64,000 nt of DNA, from positions 124,001 to 188,000 of the forward strand of contig NZ_FOTK01000001.1 in the NCBI RefSeq assembly GCF_900114535.1, given 5' to 3'. Positions 57,701 through 64,000 of the stretch are shown here, one piece after another; positions within the stretch are counted from its first letter, which is position 1; each line of letters begins with the position of its first letter. The DNA is from Methylobacterium pseudosasicola (lineage in GTDB: Bacteria > Pseudomonadota > Alphaproteobacteria > Rhizobiales > Beijerinckiaceae). Under the pieces are notes generated by a model. That model did no database searches. It worked only from the letters and a program-made list of their open reading frames with translations, and was not told the origin of the DNA. The translations under genes and the position numbers were made by a program.

Positions 57701-58031
57701 CGCGCAGGTAGAGCAGGCGGTCGGTGAAGACGTGGCCGCGATCCATGTCGGCGGCGAGCTGGATCTCGTCGATAGCGACATAGGCCACGTCGAGGTCGCG
57801 CGGCATCGCCTCGATCGTGCAGATCCAGTAGCGCGGCCGATCGGGCTTAATTTTTTCTTCCCCGGTCACCAGCGCGACCTTCTCGGGCCCGACCTTGGCG
57901 ACCACCCGCAAATAAACCTCGCGGGCGAGCAGCCGCAGGGGCAGCCCGATCATGCCGGTCGGGTGCGCGAGCATCCGCTCGATGGCGAGATGCGTCTTGC
58001 CGGTGTTGGTCGGCCCGAGAACCGCCGTCAC
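54702..58031 (-). CDS. Suv3-like superfamily 2 RNA helicase
   Basis: A helicase of at least 1109 residues. Motif I GPTNTGKT, motif II AIDEIQLA, VATDAVGMGLNLD and QIAGRAGRH are all present. The SUV3 C-terminal domains run to about residue 760, then a ~230-residue Ala/Glu/Ser acidic region and an Arg/Gly/Gln-rich tail likely to bind RNA. The annotated GTG at 58031 leaves only five residues ahead of the P-loop. The reading frame stays open and protein-like back to about 58172, but contains no ATG, GTG or TTG. An ATC at 58094 has AAGGAA nine bases upstream. The true start is therefore unresolved. Confidence 0.9.
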   Translation of the reverse strand: MTAVLGPTNTGKTHLAIERMLAHPTGMIGLPLRLLAREVYLRVVAKVGPEKVALVTGEEKIKPDRPRYWICTIEAMPRDLDVAYVAIDEIQLAADMDRGHVFTDRLLYLRGREETLLIGSSTMLPLVQSLIPNVHTTTRPRLSQLSFAGEKRLSRLPRRTAIVAFSAEEVYAIAELIRRQRGGAAVVLGALSPRTRNAQVEMYQAGDVDYLVATDAVGMGLNLDVDHVAFAANWKYDGTRFRKLTPAEMGQIAGRAGRHLADGTFGSTGRCPPFEPEMVERLENHDFDPLRILQWRNPDLSFSTLEALQASLDEHPRESGLTRAPMGEDQQALEILMREDDIRDMAGSQATVRRLWDVCGVPDYRKVHPQVHADLVAQLFRFLMKGMAGRIPDTWFAEHVAMIDRTDGDIDTLSRRIAQGRTWTFVANRPDWLRDPEHWQGETRRVEDRLSDALHERLASRFVDRRTSVLMRRLRENTMLEAQISADGDVTVEGQHVGHLHGFLFVPDASAEGHEAKTLRSAAEKALAGEIEARADRFAATADSTLVLAHDGTIRWTGAPVAKLTPGEKLFAPQIRLLADDSLTGAHREKVEGRLDAWLKAMIVRLLGPLMELETAADLTGLAKGIGYQVVEALGVLERSKVAQEMRSLDQEGRGALRRHGVRFGAYHIFLPALLKPAPRTLAAQLWALRNGGLDQRGLDEIAHLAGSGRTSIKVDREIAKGLYRAAGFRVSGERAVRVDILERLADLIRPAIAYRPGTTPGAPPEGTADGDGFVATVGMTSLVGCSGEDFASILKSLGYSLEARPGPAITVPLLPAAATAPVVVTPAAASEAGATGEASAGESTGEEAEAAAQVAESDATGDEASASENAEPAVAAEASSEAEGASAPEAPVEAEPVAAHAEAEPEAVPASEAEEAPTEAAQAAEAQGSETIQSSEPAASPEPDASETTAGAEAPDAEAAATTDEATAEQPLIEVWRLQRHQRPAHPRPQNRPRGAGRGRDGGQQGQHQGPGRPEGGRPDQQRRAEGGERPGNEGGPRTGRDRGPRRERFEGGRPERRDDQRNAEQRHAAPRPDQRPPRRERAPDPDSPFAKLAALKAQLEAGDGGKR

Positions 58032-58172
58032 GCCGCGGGCGCGGACGTCGCGCGGCAGGGACCGGCGGGGGAGGGGGCGAAGCGGCGCGTCGATGGTCGG
58101 CGGTTCCTTCGGGCGGGAAGGCCGGCGCGGCGCCGTCTGGCGCGGGCAGGGAGTTTTAGGCGGCCGGTCGCG

Positions 58173-58496
58173 TCAGGGACGGTAGGGCCGCGTCGGACCT
58201 CTCCCATATGGGATATCACCCGGGCCGCTGCCAACCTGCGGCATAATCAGCGGATAGACGTCGATCTGCGTCGCCGGGGATCCGGGCTGGGGCGCGAGAT
58301 CGGCGCAGAGGGTGTCGGGCACCGCGACCAGCGGGCCGCGCCGCGGCGGCTGATGCTCGATTACCTGTGCCGACGAGAAGGCGTCCCCGCCGCACCCGGG
58401 ATCCGCCGACCCGGCGATGAGGGGCCGGGCCGCGGCTGATCCGGCGAAGGCGAGAGCCGCGAGGGCGAGGGCGGTTCGGAGGCGATGCGGGCACAT
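58173..58496 (-). CDS. Exported hypothetical protein, 107 residues
   Basis: Signal peptide MCPHRLRTALALAALAFAGS with cleavage near SAAARP. The mature part is rich in Pro/Gly with two or three cysteines (DPGCGGDAF, VPDTLCADL) and ends PYGRGPTRPYRP. No recognised domain. Its stop codon lies in the same frame as the following helicase, about 26 codons ahead of the helicase's candidate ATC start. Confidence 0.6.
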   Translation of the reverse strand: MCPHRLRTALALAALAFAGSAAARPLIAGSADPGCGGDAFSSAQVIEHQPPRRGPLVAVPDTLCADLAPQPGSPATQIDVYPLIMPQVGSGPGDIPYGRGPTRPYRP

Positions 58497-58528
58497 GCGC
58501 GGATCGTCGCCCAAAAGAGGAAAGATTT

Positions 58529-59155
58529 TCAGAGCGCTGCGAACGGCAGCCCGAGATAACTGAACACCGCGCGCAGGACCCGATGTTCCAGCGCGTCGCC
58601 GGCCCGCTCGCCGCGCTCCCCGGCGGCATCGACCATGCCCCGCACGAGCGCGAACAGGTCGCCCGCCGCAATCTCAGCCTCGACCGGCGGCGCGGGTTCG
58701 AGGTGCCCCAGCAGGGCCAGCAAGGCGCCCGAGATCGCCCGGGTGACCGCATCCAGACTGTCGGCGAGCTGGAGCCGGTTCTCCTCCCGGTCGAGCAGTA
58801 GGGCGAGGCGCGGCCGGGACATCTGGTGGGCGACCGCCGCCTGTACGATCCGGCGCAGGCCGAGTTCCGGCGTCTCCGCCTCGGTGGCGGCCTGCACGGC
58901 CGCGATCAGCAAGCCGGTCTCCCGCGCCACCAGGGCCGCGGTCAGCGCCTCCTTGCCGGGAAAGTACTGGTAGACTGAACCGACCGAGACGCCGGCCCGC
59001 TCGGCCACGGCGTTGGTCGTGTAGCCGGCGAGCCCCCGCTCCTCCAGAACGCGAGCCGCGCCTTCGAGGATCGTCCGCACCGTCTCGGCGGATCGGGATT
59101 GTTCCGGGCTTTTCCGGGGCTTGAGCGCCGGCCCCCGCGCCGTCCGGCCGGTCAT
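58529..59155 (-). CDS. TetR family transcriptional regulator
   Basis: A 208-residue repressor. The N-terminal HTH reads ILEGAARVLEERGLAGYTTN then AVAERAGVSVGSVYQYFPGK, the classic TetR signature, and the C-terminal helical ligand domain is TetR_C-like. The ATG at 59155 gives a short basic arm before the HTH. It is divergent from the darcynin gene (75-base gap), its likely target. Confidence 0.93.
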   Translation of the reverse strand: MTGRTARGPALKPRKSPEQSRSAETVRTILEGAARVLEERGLAGYTTNAVAERAGVSVGSVYQYFPGKEALTAALVARETGLLIAAVQAATEAETPELGLRRIVQAAVAHQMSRPRLALLLDREENRLQLADSLDAVTRAISGALLALLGHLEPAPPVEAEIAAGDLFALVRGMVDAAGERGERAGDALEHRVLRAVFSYLGLPFAAL

Positions 59156-59230
59156 GAACGCGAGTTCGGCGCCGGGTCGCAGGGAGGCATCATCCGGGCG
59201 TTCCAACAGACCCACGGAGCGGTCAATTCC

Positions 59231-59587
59231 ATGTCCGACCAGACCTTCAATCCTAAGCTCACCGTCTTCATGCTGGTGAAGACGTCGCCCGAATGGCTCG
59301 CCCTGTCGATCGACGACCGCTTCGCCCAACTCCGCGCGGTGTTCGAGCCGATCCTGCGCCGCCACGCCGAGTCGGTGAAGCTGCGATTCTACGATGCTGA
59401 ATTCTACACCGCCCGCGTGACCGACCTGTGGGTCTGGGATGCGAGCGACCACCACGCCTACGAATGCGTGGTCGAGGCTCTGCGCGAGACCGCGTTCTGG
59501 GACCGGTGGTTCACGATCGTCGAGATCATCCCGGCGGTCGAGAATGCCTACGCGACGAATTACGGCCGGGCGCCCCTGGCGGCGTAG
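59231..59587 (+). CDS. Darcynin family protein
   Basis: A 118-residue protein of the darcynin family: TVFMLVKTSPEWLALSIDDR, FYDAEFYTARVTDLWVWDAS and WDRWFTIVEIIPAVENAY. A ferredoxin-like dimeric alpha/beta fold is likely; no catalytic role is established. GGAG lies 13 bases upstream of the ATG. It is probably controlled by the divergent TetR. Confidence 0.85.
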   Translation: MSDQTFNPKLTVFMLVKTSPEWLALSIDDRFAQLRAVFEPILRRHAESVKLRFYDAEFYTARVTDLWVWDASDHHAYECVVEALRETAFWDRWFTIVEIIPAVENAYATNYGRAPLAA

Positions 59588-59597
59588 ACGCGTCGCC

Positions 59598-59888
59598 TCA
59601 ATCGGCGCCCTCGACCAGCACGACCTCGCCGATGCCGGCGGGCAGGCGCTTGGCCTTGGCCGCCTGATAGTCCGGCGAAAAATAATAGGCCCGCGCCGCG
59701 TCGTAGGAGTCGAATTCCAGCACGACGTTGCGCGGCCGCGCCTCACCTTCCAGCGCCTCGCAGCGGCCGCCCCGCACCAGGGGCTTGGCACCGTGGAGCC
59801 GCATCGCCGCGGAGGCCATCTCGGCATAGGCCGCGTAGGTTTCCGGATCGGTGACCGTCATCCGGACGATGATGTAGCCCTTCGCCAT
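59598..59888 (-). CDS. DUF1330 domain protein
   Basis: A 96-residue DUF1330 protein: MAKGYIIVRMTVTDPETYAA, PLVRGGRCEALEGEARPRNV and VLEFDSYDAARAYYFSPDYQ. Dimeric alpha/beta-barrel fold, no known reaction. GGGAGG precedes the ATG. Converges with the darcynin gene, 10 bases apart. Confidence 0.92.
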   Translation of the reverse strand: MAKGYIIVRMTVTDPETYAAYAEMASAAMRLHGAKPLVRGGRCEALEGEARPRNVVLEFDSYDAARAYYFSPDYQAAKAKRLPAGIGEVVLVEGAD

Positions 59889-59966
59889 GATCCTGCATCC
59901 TCCCTGTCGCGGCGCACGCGATGCCGGGAAAGAGGCCGCCGGTCAAAGGCGAATCGCGGCCGCGAC

Positions 59967-60872
59967 CTACTGCCCGGGCAGGCTCGCTTGGGCGACGCTG
60001 GCGCCGGCCGTCCCATTGGCGGCGCCCTGGGTCCAGCGCGTCGCCTCGATGATGTTGGTGCCGATCGTGGTGAGCACCGAGATGCGCAAGGGAATCAGCG
60101 CCCGCGTCCCCTCGACGGGGGCGAGCCAGACCGACATCTCGCGGTTGTCCTCCATGAACTTCACCCCGGGCCGGTCCGGCCGGTGGCCGGCCACCGCCTG
60201 ATAGCGGGCGGTGCAGACCAGGACCGGGCCGGCATAACCGGGCTTCTGCACGTCCCGGGTCTCGGCGTAGCTCAGCACCACGTTGAACCGGGTCGCGCCG
60301 TCGAACACCGGCAGGGTCCGGTTGCAATTGGCCGGATCGAGTGGCTCGCCCCGGCCTTGGGCCGGCATCAGCAGCGCGCTCACCGGATCCATGATGCCGC
60401 GCTTGTGGGCGGCCGTGACCGGAACCCGGTCCTGCATGTCCACCAGCGGCGGCGTGATCTCGGCCTGCACGACGTTGCCGTGGGCCAGCGCCATGCGCAC
60501 CGCGATCCCCGAACTCGCCGTGTGGGTCGCGATCGAGAAGGCGCCGGGCTGCGGCGCGGCCGAAAAGGTGCCGGAGGCCCGGGCCGAGCCCTTGCCGCCT
60601 GTGATCGCCCCGACGAGGCCGGTCAGCACCGCCGAGACATCCATGAGGTAATGGTCGCGCTCGAAGCTGCCGGCGAGTCGCGCGGTGCCGATCGGCAGGC
60701 CCGCGAGGTTGATTCCGTAATCGACCGTCACCGTCGCAGGCGCGGCGGCGGCAGCCCGCTTCGCGCGCCGGGCGGCATCGGCCGGGGCACCGAGCGCCGC
60801 GAGGGCGAGCACGGTCCCGAGAAGGCGCATCGTCAGCGGCTTGATCGTCCGACGGACAGGCGTGGCGCTCAT
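59967..60872 (-). CDS. Exported DUF3108 domain protein
   Basis: A 301-residue protein with a signal peptide (MRLLGTVLALAALGAPADAA from the internal ATG at 60830, or with 14 extra residues from 60872). The DUF3108 fold resembles outer-membrane or LolA-like beta-sheets: VTVDYGINLAGLPIGTARLA, GIMDPVSALLMPA and TRFNVVLSYAETRD. In alphaproteobacteria this gene is regularly next to rpmB and cobT, as here. Function unknown; probably envelope-associated. Confidence 0.88.
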   Translation of the reverse strand: MSATPVRRTIKPLTMRLLGTVLALAALGAPADAARRAKRAAAAAPATVTVDYGINLAGLPIGTARLAGSFERDHYLMDVSAVLTGLVGAITGGKGSARASGTFSAAPQPGAFSIATHTASSGIAVRMALAHGNVVQAEITPPLVDMQDRVPVTAAHKRGIMDPVSALLMPAQGRGEPLDPANCNRTLPVFDGATRFNVVLSYAETRDVQKPGYAGPVLVCTARYQAVAGHRPDRPGVKFMEDNREMSVWLAPVEGTRALIPLRISVLTTIGTNIIEATRWTQGAANGTAGASVAQASLPGQ

Positions 60873-61206
60873 GATCCGGATCGCATCCCAGGAAACGCGG
60901 ACGAAATTATCGGTTGCGAGATGATCTCGCGAGAGGGGCTCTCGGTACCGGCGCGGCGCTGGCCTTCGTCGAGCCGATGAGGGTTATATCCCGGTATCGT
61001 GGTTAACAGACCGTTGGGCGCCGAGGCGACGTCCGATCGATCGGTCCGGAGCTTGACGCATCGGGGCCAGGTCGCCTATAGGCTCGCGCCTTCAACAGGA
61101 CTCCGCTGGACCTGGAATACGTATCGGGCGCCGCCCGCTGCGACGATGATCGCGCCGCTTGCGATCGGGTCTTCTCGGGCGGAACGAGACGGGAATTTTA
61201 GTCATC
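60873..61206. other. Divergent intergenic region DUF3108 / rpmB
   Basis: 334 bases holding the rpmB promoter (61053-61081) and a leader of roughly 120 bases to the L28 start. On the other side I see no clear promoter for the DUF3108 gene. No RNA gene identified. Confidence 0.5.
61053..61081 (+). promoter_or_regulatory. Sigma-70 promoter of rpmB
   Basis: TTGACG (61053-61058, CTTGAC when read one base earlier), a 17-base spacer and CTATAG (61076-61081), matching the alphaproteobacterial CTTGAC-N17-CTATAT pattern. Transcription would start near 61088. Confidence 0.65.
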
Positions 61207-61509
61207 ATGGCGCGCCGCTGCGAACTCACCGGCAAGGCCGTTCAGGTCGGCCACCTCGTGAGCCACTCGAACCACAAGACCAAGTGCCGGTTCCTGCCGA
61301 ACCTGTGCAACGTCACGCTCCAGTCGGATGCGCTGGGCAAGCGGGTTCGCCTGCGCGTCACCGCGCACGCCCTGCGCTCGGTGGAGCACCGCGGCGGCCT
61401 GGACGCCTTCCTGATCAAGGCCGGCGAAGGCGACCTTTCGCAGACCGCCCGCCTGCTGAAGCGCGAGATCCACAAGAAGCTCGCCGAGACCCCGGCCGTC
61501 GCGGCCTGA
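61207..61509 (+). CDS. rpmB: 50S ribosomal protein L28
   Basis: A 100-residue L28: [40 protein letters not shown] and an alphaproteobacterial C-terminal extension ([19 protein letters not shown]). The ATG at 61207 matches the family start; the ribosome site is weak but the promoter upstream is good. Confidence 0.98.
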   Translation: MARRCELTGKAVQVGHLVSHSNHKTKCRFLPNLCNVTLQSDALGKRVRLRVTAHALRSVEHRGGLDAFLIKAGEGDLSQTARLLKREIHKKLAETPAVAA

Positions 61510-61546
61510 TCTCGCGCGCTTCCGCGCCTTTCATCGATCGGACGAT

Positions 61547-61583
61547 GCAAACCGCCGCGGCAGGGCATGCCGCGGCGGTTTGC
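61547..61583. terminator. Perfect hairpin between convergent rpmB and marR-like genes
   Basis: GCAAACCGCCGCGGCA / TGCCGCGGCGGTTTGC: 16-bp perfect stem with a 5-base loop, located 37 bases after rpmB and 19 bases from the MarR stop. There is no strong T-run on either side, but the stem ends in TTT/AAA and may work in both directions. Confidence 0.65.
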
Positions 61584-61602
61584 GCTTGCCTGCGCCTGAC
61601 CC

Positions 61603-62058
61603 CTATCTGGTCTCCGGCTGCGCGATTCGCGTCAGCCATTGTCGGATCGCCGCCTGCGCCTCGGGCGCGAGATCGCGCAGTATCTCCGCTTCCAGCGCAT
61701 AGACGCGTTTCTTCGCGCCTTCGAGCATCGCCTCGCCCGCGTCCGTCAGGGCGATCGTCTGGATGCGGCCGTGAACCCGATGTGGTGTCCGCACGATGAG
61801 GCTGGCCTTCAGCAGATTTGCGACGATGACGCTCATGGTCTGCGGGGTCACGAGGGCAAGGCGCGCGAGATCCGCGCTGCTGTGGCCGGGATAGGCGGCC
61901 AGCATCGTCAGGACGGAGAATTGCGGCAGGGTCAGGCAGAGGCCGCTCAGCTGCTGTTCGACGTGCTGGCGATGCGCATGGGCCGCCTGCCGCAGCAGAT
62001 AGCCCAGATGCCCCTCGACGCCGCGCTTGCCTTCTCCCGCCTCCGGCAGATCATCCAT
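61603..62058 (-). CDS. MarR family transcriptional regulator
   Basis: A 151-residue MarR protein. The winged helix is LTLPQFSVLTMLAAYPGHSS, ADLARLALVTPQTMSVIVAN and LIVRTPHRVHGRIQTIALTD. It is divergent from the carboxymuconolactone-decarboxylase-like gene, with a 79-base gap carrying a palindrome. Probably a repressor responding to oxidants or phenolics. Confidence 0.93.
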   Translation of the reverse strand: MDDLPEAGEGKRGVEGHLGYLLRQAAHAHRQHVEQQLSGLCLTLPQFSVLTMLAAYPGHSSADLARLALVTPQTMSVIVANLLKASLIVRTPHRVHGRIQTIALTDAGEAMLEGAKKRVYALEAEILRDLAPEAQAAIRQWLTRIAQPETR

Positions 62059-62077
62059 GGCATCGGCCCTTGCCGGT

Positions 62078-62093
62078 TATCAGCGTTCTGATA
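62078..62093. promoter_or_regulatory. Candidate MarR operator
   Basis: TATCAG-CGTT-CTGATA, a perfect 6-bp inverted repeat in the 79-base gap between the divergent MarR and CMD genes, with a further TTTGATAAT half-site about 15 bases on. Size fits MarR dimers. Confidence 0.55.
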
Positions 62094-62137
62094 TGTTGTT
62101 CGTGTTTTGATAATAGCGCGAATGGCGGGGGCGCACC

Positions 62138-62620
62138 ATGTCCGAAGTGACGCTGCACGATGAGGCGGGCTTTTCATACGACACGTTCAGGAACTCGGTC
62201 CCGGCGGCTCACGCGGCGCTGCTCGCCCTCGGCGAGGCCGTGGATGAGGCCGGCCTGGATAAGCGCCTGAGCGAGATCGTGAAGATCCGCGTCTCCCAGA
62301 TCAACGGTTGTGCGTTCTGCGTCGGCTTTCACCTCGACACGGCGCGCCGCCTCGGCATCGCCGACCCGATTCTCGACGCGATCGCCGTCTGGCGCGACAG
62401 CCCGGTCTTCTCGGCCCGCGAGCGCACCGCCCTGGCCTGGGCCGAGCACCTCACCCGTATGGCCGACGGCGCTGCGCCCTCGCACTCCGCCGAGCCGCCC
62501 AGCGCGCTGCTCAGCCGAGACGAGACGCTGCTGCTGACCGTCGCGATCGCCGCCATCAACGCCTGGAACCTCATCGCGGGCGGCCTGCATTTCTCGCCAC
62601 TCGCCCAGCGGGCGGCCTGA
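62138..62620 (+). CDS. Carboxymuconolactone decarboxylase/AhpD-like protein
   Basis: A 160-residue alkylhydroperoxidase-fold protein with the redox motif C58-x2-C61 (INGCAFCVGFH) and H65, which form the AhpD active site. The second half is SARERTALAWAEHLTRMADG and NAWNLIAGGLHFSPLAQRAA. Likely a peroxidase or thiol-disulfide protein in oxidative stress, under the divergent MarR. Confidence 0.92.
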   Translation: MSEVTLHDEAGFSYDTFRNSVPAAHAALLALGEAVDEAGLDKRLSEIVKIRVSQINGCAFCVGFHLDTARRLGIADPILDAIAVWRDSPVFSARERTALAWAEHLTRMADGAAPSHSAEPPSALLSRDETLLLTVAIAAINAWNLIAGGLHFSPLAQRAA

Positions 62621-62647
62621 GGGTCGCGCCGGGCACCCCGCAAACCG

Positions 62648-64000
62648 TCAGCGCCGTCCGCCCGCCGCGCGCAGGGCCCGGCCCGTGGGCGCGGATGCGT
62701 TGTTCTCCTCGAACAATTCGGCCAGCTTCTCCGTCATGGCGCCGCCCAGTTCCTCGGCATCGATGATCGTCACGGCCCGGCGGTAATAGCGGGTGACGTC
62801 GTGGCCGATGCCGATGGCCAGGAGTTCCACCGGCGAGCGGGTCTCGATCTCCTCGATCATCCAGCGCAGGTGCCGCTCGAGGTAGTTGCCGGCATTGACC
62901 GACAGGGTCGAGTCGTCGACCGGCGCGCCGTCCGAGATCACCATCAAGATCTTGCGCTGCTCGGGCCGCCCGAGCAGGCGCTTATGCGCCCAGTCCAGGG
63001 CCTCGCCGTCGATGTTCTCTTTGAGGAGACCTTCGCGCATCATCAGCCCGAGATTCTTCCGGGCCCGGCGCCAGGGCGCGTCCGCCGACTTGTAGACGAT
63101 GTGGCGCAGGTCGTTGAGGCGGCCCGGGTTCGGCGGCTTGCCGGCGGCGAGCCAGGCCTCGCGGCTCTGGCCGCCTTTCCAGGCCCGGGTGGTGAAGCCC
63201 AGAATCTCGACCTTCACGCCGCAGCGCTCAAGCGTCCGCGCCAGGATGTCGGCGCAGGTCGCCGCCACGGTGATCGGCCGGCCGCGCATCGAGCCGGAAT
63301 TGTCCAGCAACAGCGTGACCACGGTGTCGCGGAAATTGGTGTCCTTCTCCTGCTTGAAGGAGAGGGGCTGATACGGGTCGATGACCACGCGGACGAGCCG
63401 GGCCGGATCGAGCTGGCCCTCCTCCAGATCAAAGTCCCAGGCGCGGTTCTGCTGGGCCAGGAGCCGGCGCTGGAGCCGGTTGGCGAGGCGCCCAACGACG
63501 CCTTGAAGGTGCGAGAGCTGCTTGTCGAGGTAGCTGCGGAGGCGCGACAGCTCGTCGGCGTCGCACAGCTCTTCGGCGTGGATGATCTCGTCGAACCGGG
63601 GGTTGAACACCCGGTATTCGGGCCCGCGCGCCTCGTTGCCTTGGCGCGTCGGTGGTCGCGAGGCCTCGGAGGCCTCCTCGGATTCCGCGTCCTCGGACTC
63701 GTCGGGCAATTCGCCCGATGGCGCGTCGGCGGATTCCTGCGCGCCCTCCTCGATCTCGTCGGAGGCTTCCTCCGAGGTCTCGATCTCGGCGCGCTCGCCC
63801 TGGCTCTTCTCCTCGGAATCGCCCTCGCTCGGGTTCTGCTCGTCGTCCTGGGCGTCGTTCTCGTCGTCGTTCTCGTCATCCTCGGCGTCGAACGGCGTCT
63901 CGTCGGACATGTCGAGGGAGGTCAGCAGGTCGCGCACCGAGCGGGCGAACTTGCGCTGGTCCTCGATCGACCCGATCAGGCCGTCGAGGTTCGGTCCGGC
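62648..64000 (-). CDS. cobT: Aerobic cobaltochelatase subunit CobT, C-terminal part
   Basis: Continues beyond the right edge; 450 codons are visible. An acidic Glu/Asp/Ser region in the middle (typical CobT linker) is followed by [20 protein letters not shown] and the VWA domain with MIDAS motif [13 protein letters not shown]. CobT forms the ATP-dependent cobaltochelatase with CobS and CobN, inserting cobalt into hydrogenobyrinate a,c-diamide in aerobic B12 synthesis. The frame is open to base 64000 ([20 protein letters not shown]), so the N-terminus lies outside. Confidence 0.97.
   Translation of the reverse strand, partial: AGPNLDGLIGSIEDQRKFARSVRDLLTSLDMSDETPFDAEDDENDDENDAQDDEQNPSEGDSEEKSQGERAEIETSEEASDEIEEGAQESADAPSGELPDESEDAESEEASEASRPPTRQGNEARGPEYRVFNPRFDEIIHAEELCDADELSRLRSYLDKQLSHLQGVVGRLANRLQRRLLAQQNRAWDFDLEEGQLDPARLVRVVIDPYQPLSFKQEKDTNFRDTVVTLLLDNSGSMRGRPITVAATCADILARTLERCGVKVEILGFTTRAWKGGQSREAWLAAGKPPNPGRLNDLRHIVYKSADAPWRRARKNLGLMMREGLLKENIDGEALDWAHKRLLGRPEQRKILMVISDGAPVDDSTLSVNAGNYLERHLRWMIEEIETRSPVELLAIGIGHDVTRYYRRAVTIIDAEELGGAMTEKLAELFEENNASAPTGRALRAAGGRR

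Overview
The window is GC-rich chromosomal DNA (GC or CC in most third codon positions) from an alphaproteobacterium. Gene families, gene order and the dispersed intergenic palindromes fit the Methylobacteriaceae (Methylobacterium/Methylorubrum) best. That assignment is inferred from sequence character, not from a database search. Most of the window is ordinary core genome. I found no tRNA, rRNA, CRISPR array, transposase or phage gene.

Layout. 1-3.6 kb: edge of a cation diffusion facilitator gene, a HIT hydrolase, a PilZ protein, a small hypothetical and glutamine-dependent NAD+ synthase. 3.9-10.6 kb: ftsK (without the usual membrane domain), lolA, exodeoxyribonuclease III and a short-chain dehydrogenase. 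10.6-15.2 kb: a Cache-domain protein, a hypothetical and an M23 endopeptidase. These are followed by about 1.3 kb of repeats and gene remnants, including a broken second copy of the M23 3' end. 15.2-23.2 kb: ssb, an enoyl-reductase-like NADP oxidoreductase, small secreted proteins, msrQ, an aldo/keto reductase and a DUF2254 membrane protein. 23.6-31.6 kb: the translation operon rimP-nusA-ylxR-infB-rbfA-truB, preceded by a strong intrinsic terminator that looks like a rimP leader attenuator. 32-36.2 kb: a dihydrolipoyl-dehydrogenase-like flavoprotein and a large PYP-like PAS/bacteriophytochrome histidine kinase. 36.3-42.9 kb: gmk, yicC and mltG on the minus strand. Between yicC and mltG sits an oppositely oriented, AT-flanked three-gene cluster: a substrate-binding protein without signal peptide, an SsuD-like monooxygenase and an exported substrate-binding protein. 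43-47.6 kb: mutM, an Smr protein, mltA, a Tim44-like protein and secB. 47.6-51.4 kb: a LysR regulator divergent from DUF4865 and tautomerase genes, an MFS transporter and a GNAT acetyltransferase. 51.4-58.5 kb: rpoH, carD, fdxA, an S4 protein, a Suv3-like helicase and a small secreted protein. 58.5-64 kb: TetR, darcynin, DUF1330, DUF3108, rpmB, MarR, a CMD-family protein and the 3' part of cobT.

Working units. rimP-truB supplies ribosome maturation, transcription elongation/termination, initiation factor 2 and tRNA pseudouridylation. mltG and mltA act on peptidoglycan; ftsK, lolA and the M23 peptidase act in division and the envelope. Three divergent regulator/target pairs (LysR-DUF4865/tautomerase, TetR-darcynin, MarR-CMD) look like small local circuits. 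Two of them carry clear palindromes between the genes.

The most notable items are the PYP-like/phytochrome fusion whose PYP-like pocket has lost its chromophore cysteine while the biliverdin site is intact, the sulfonate-like cluster inserted into the yicC-mltG neighbourhood, a 29-base poly-C tract inside an intergenic palindrome, a helicase reading frame with no ordinary start codon ahead of its conserved N-terminus, and a set of dispersed long palindromes.
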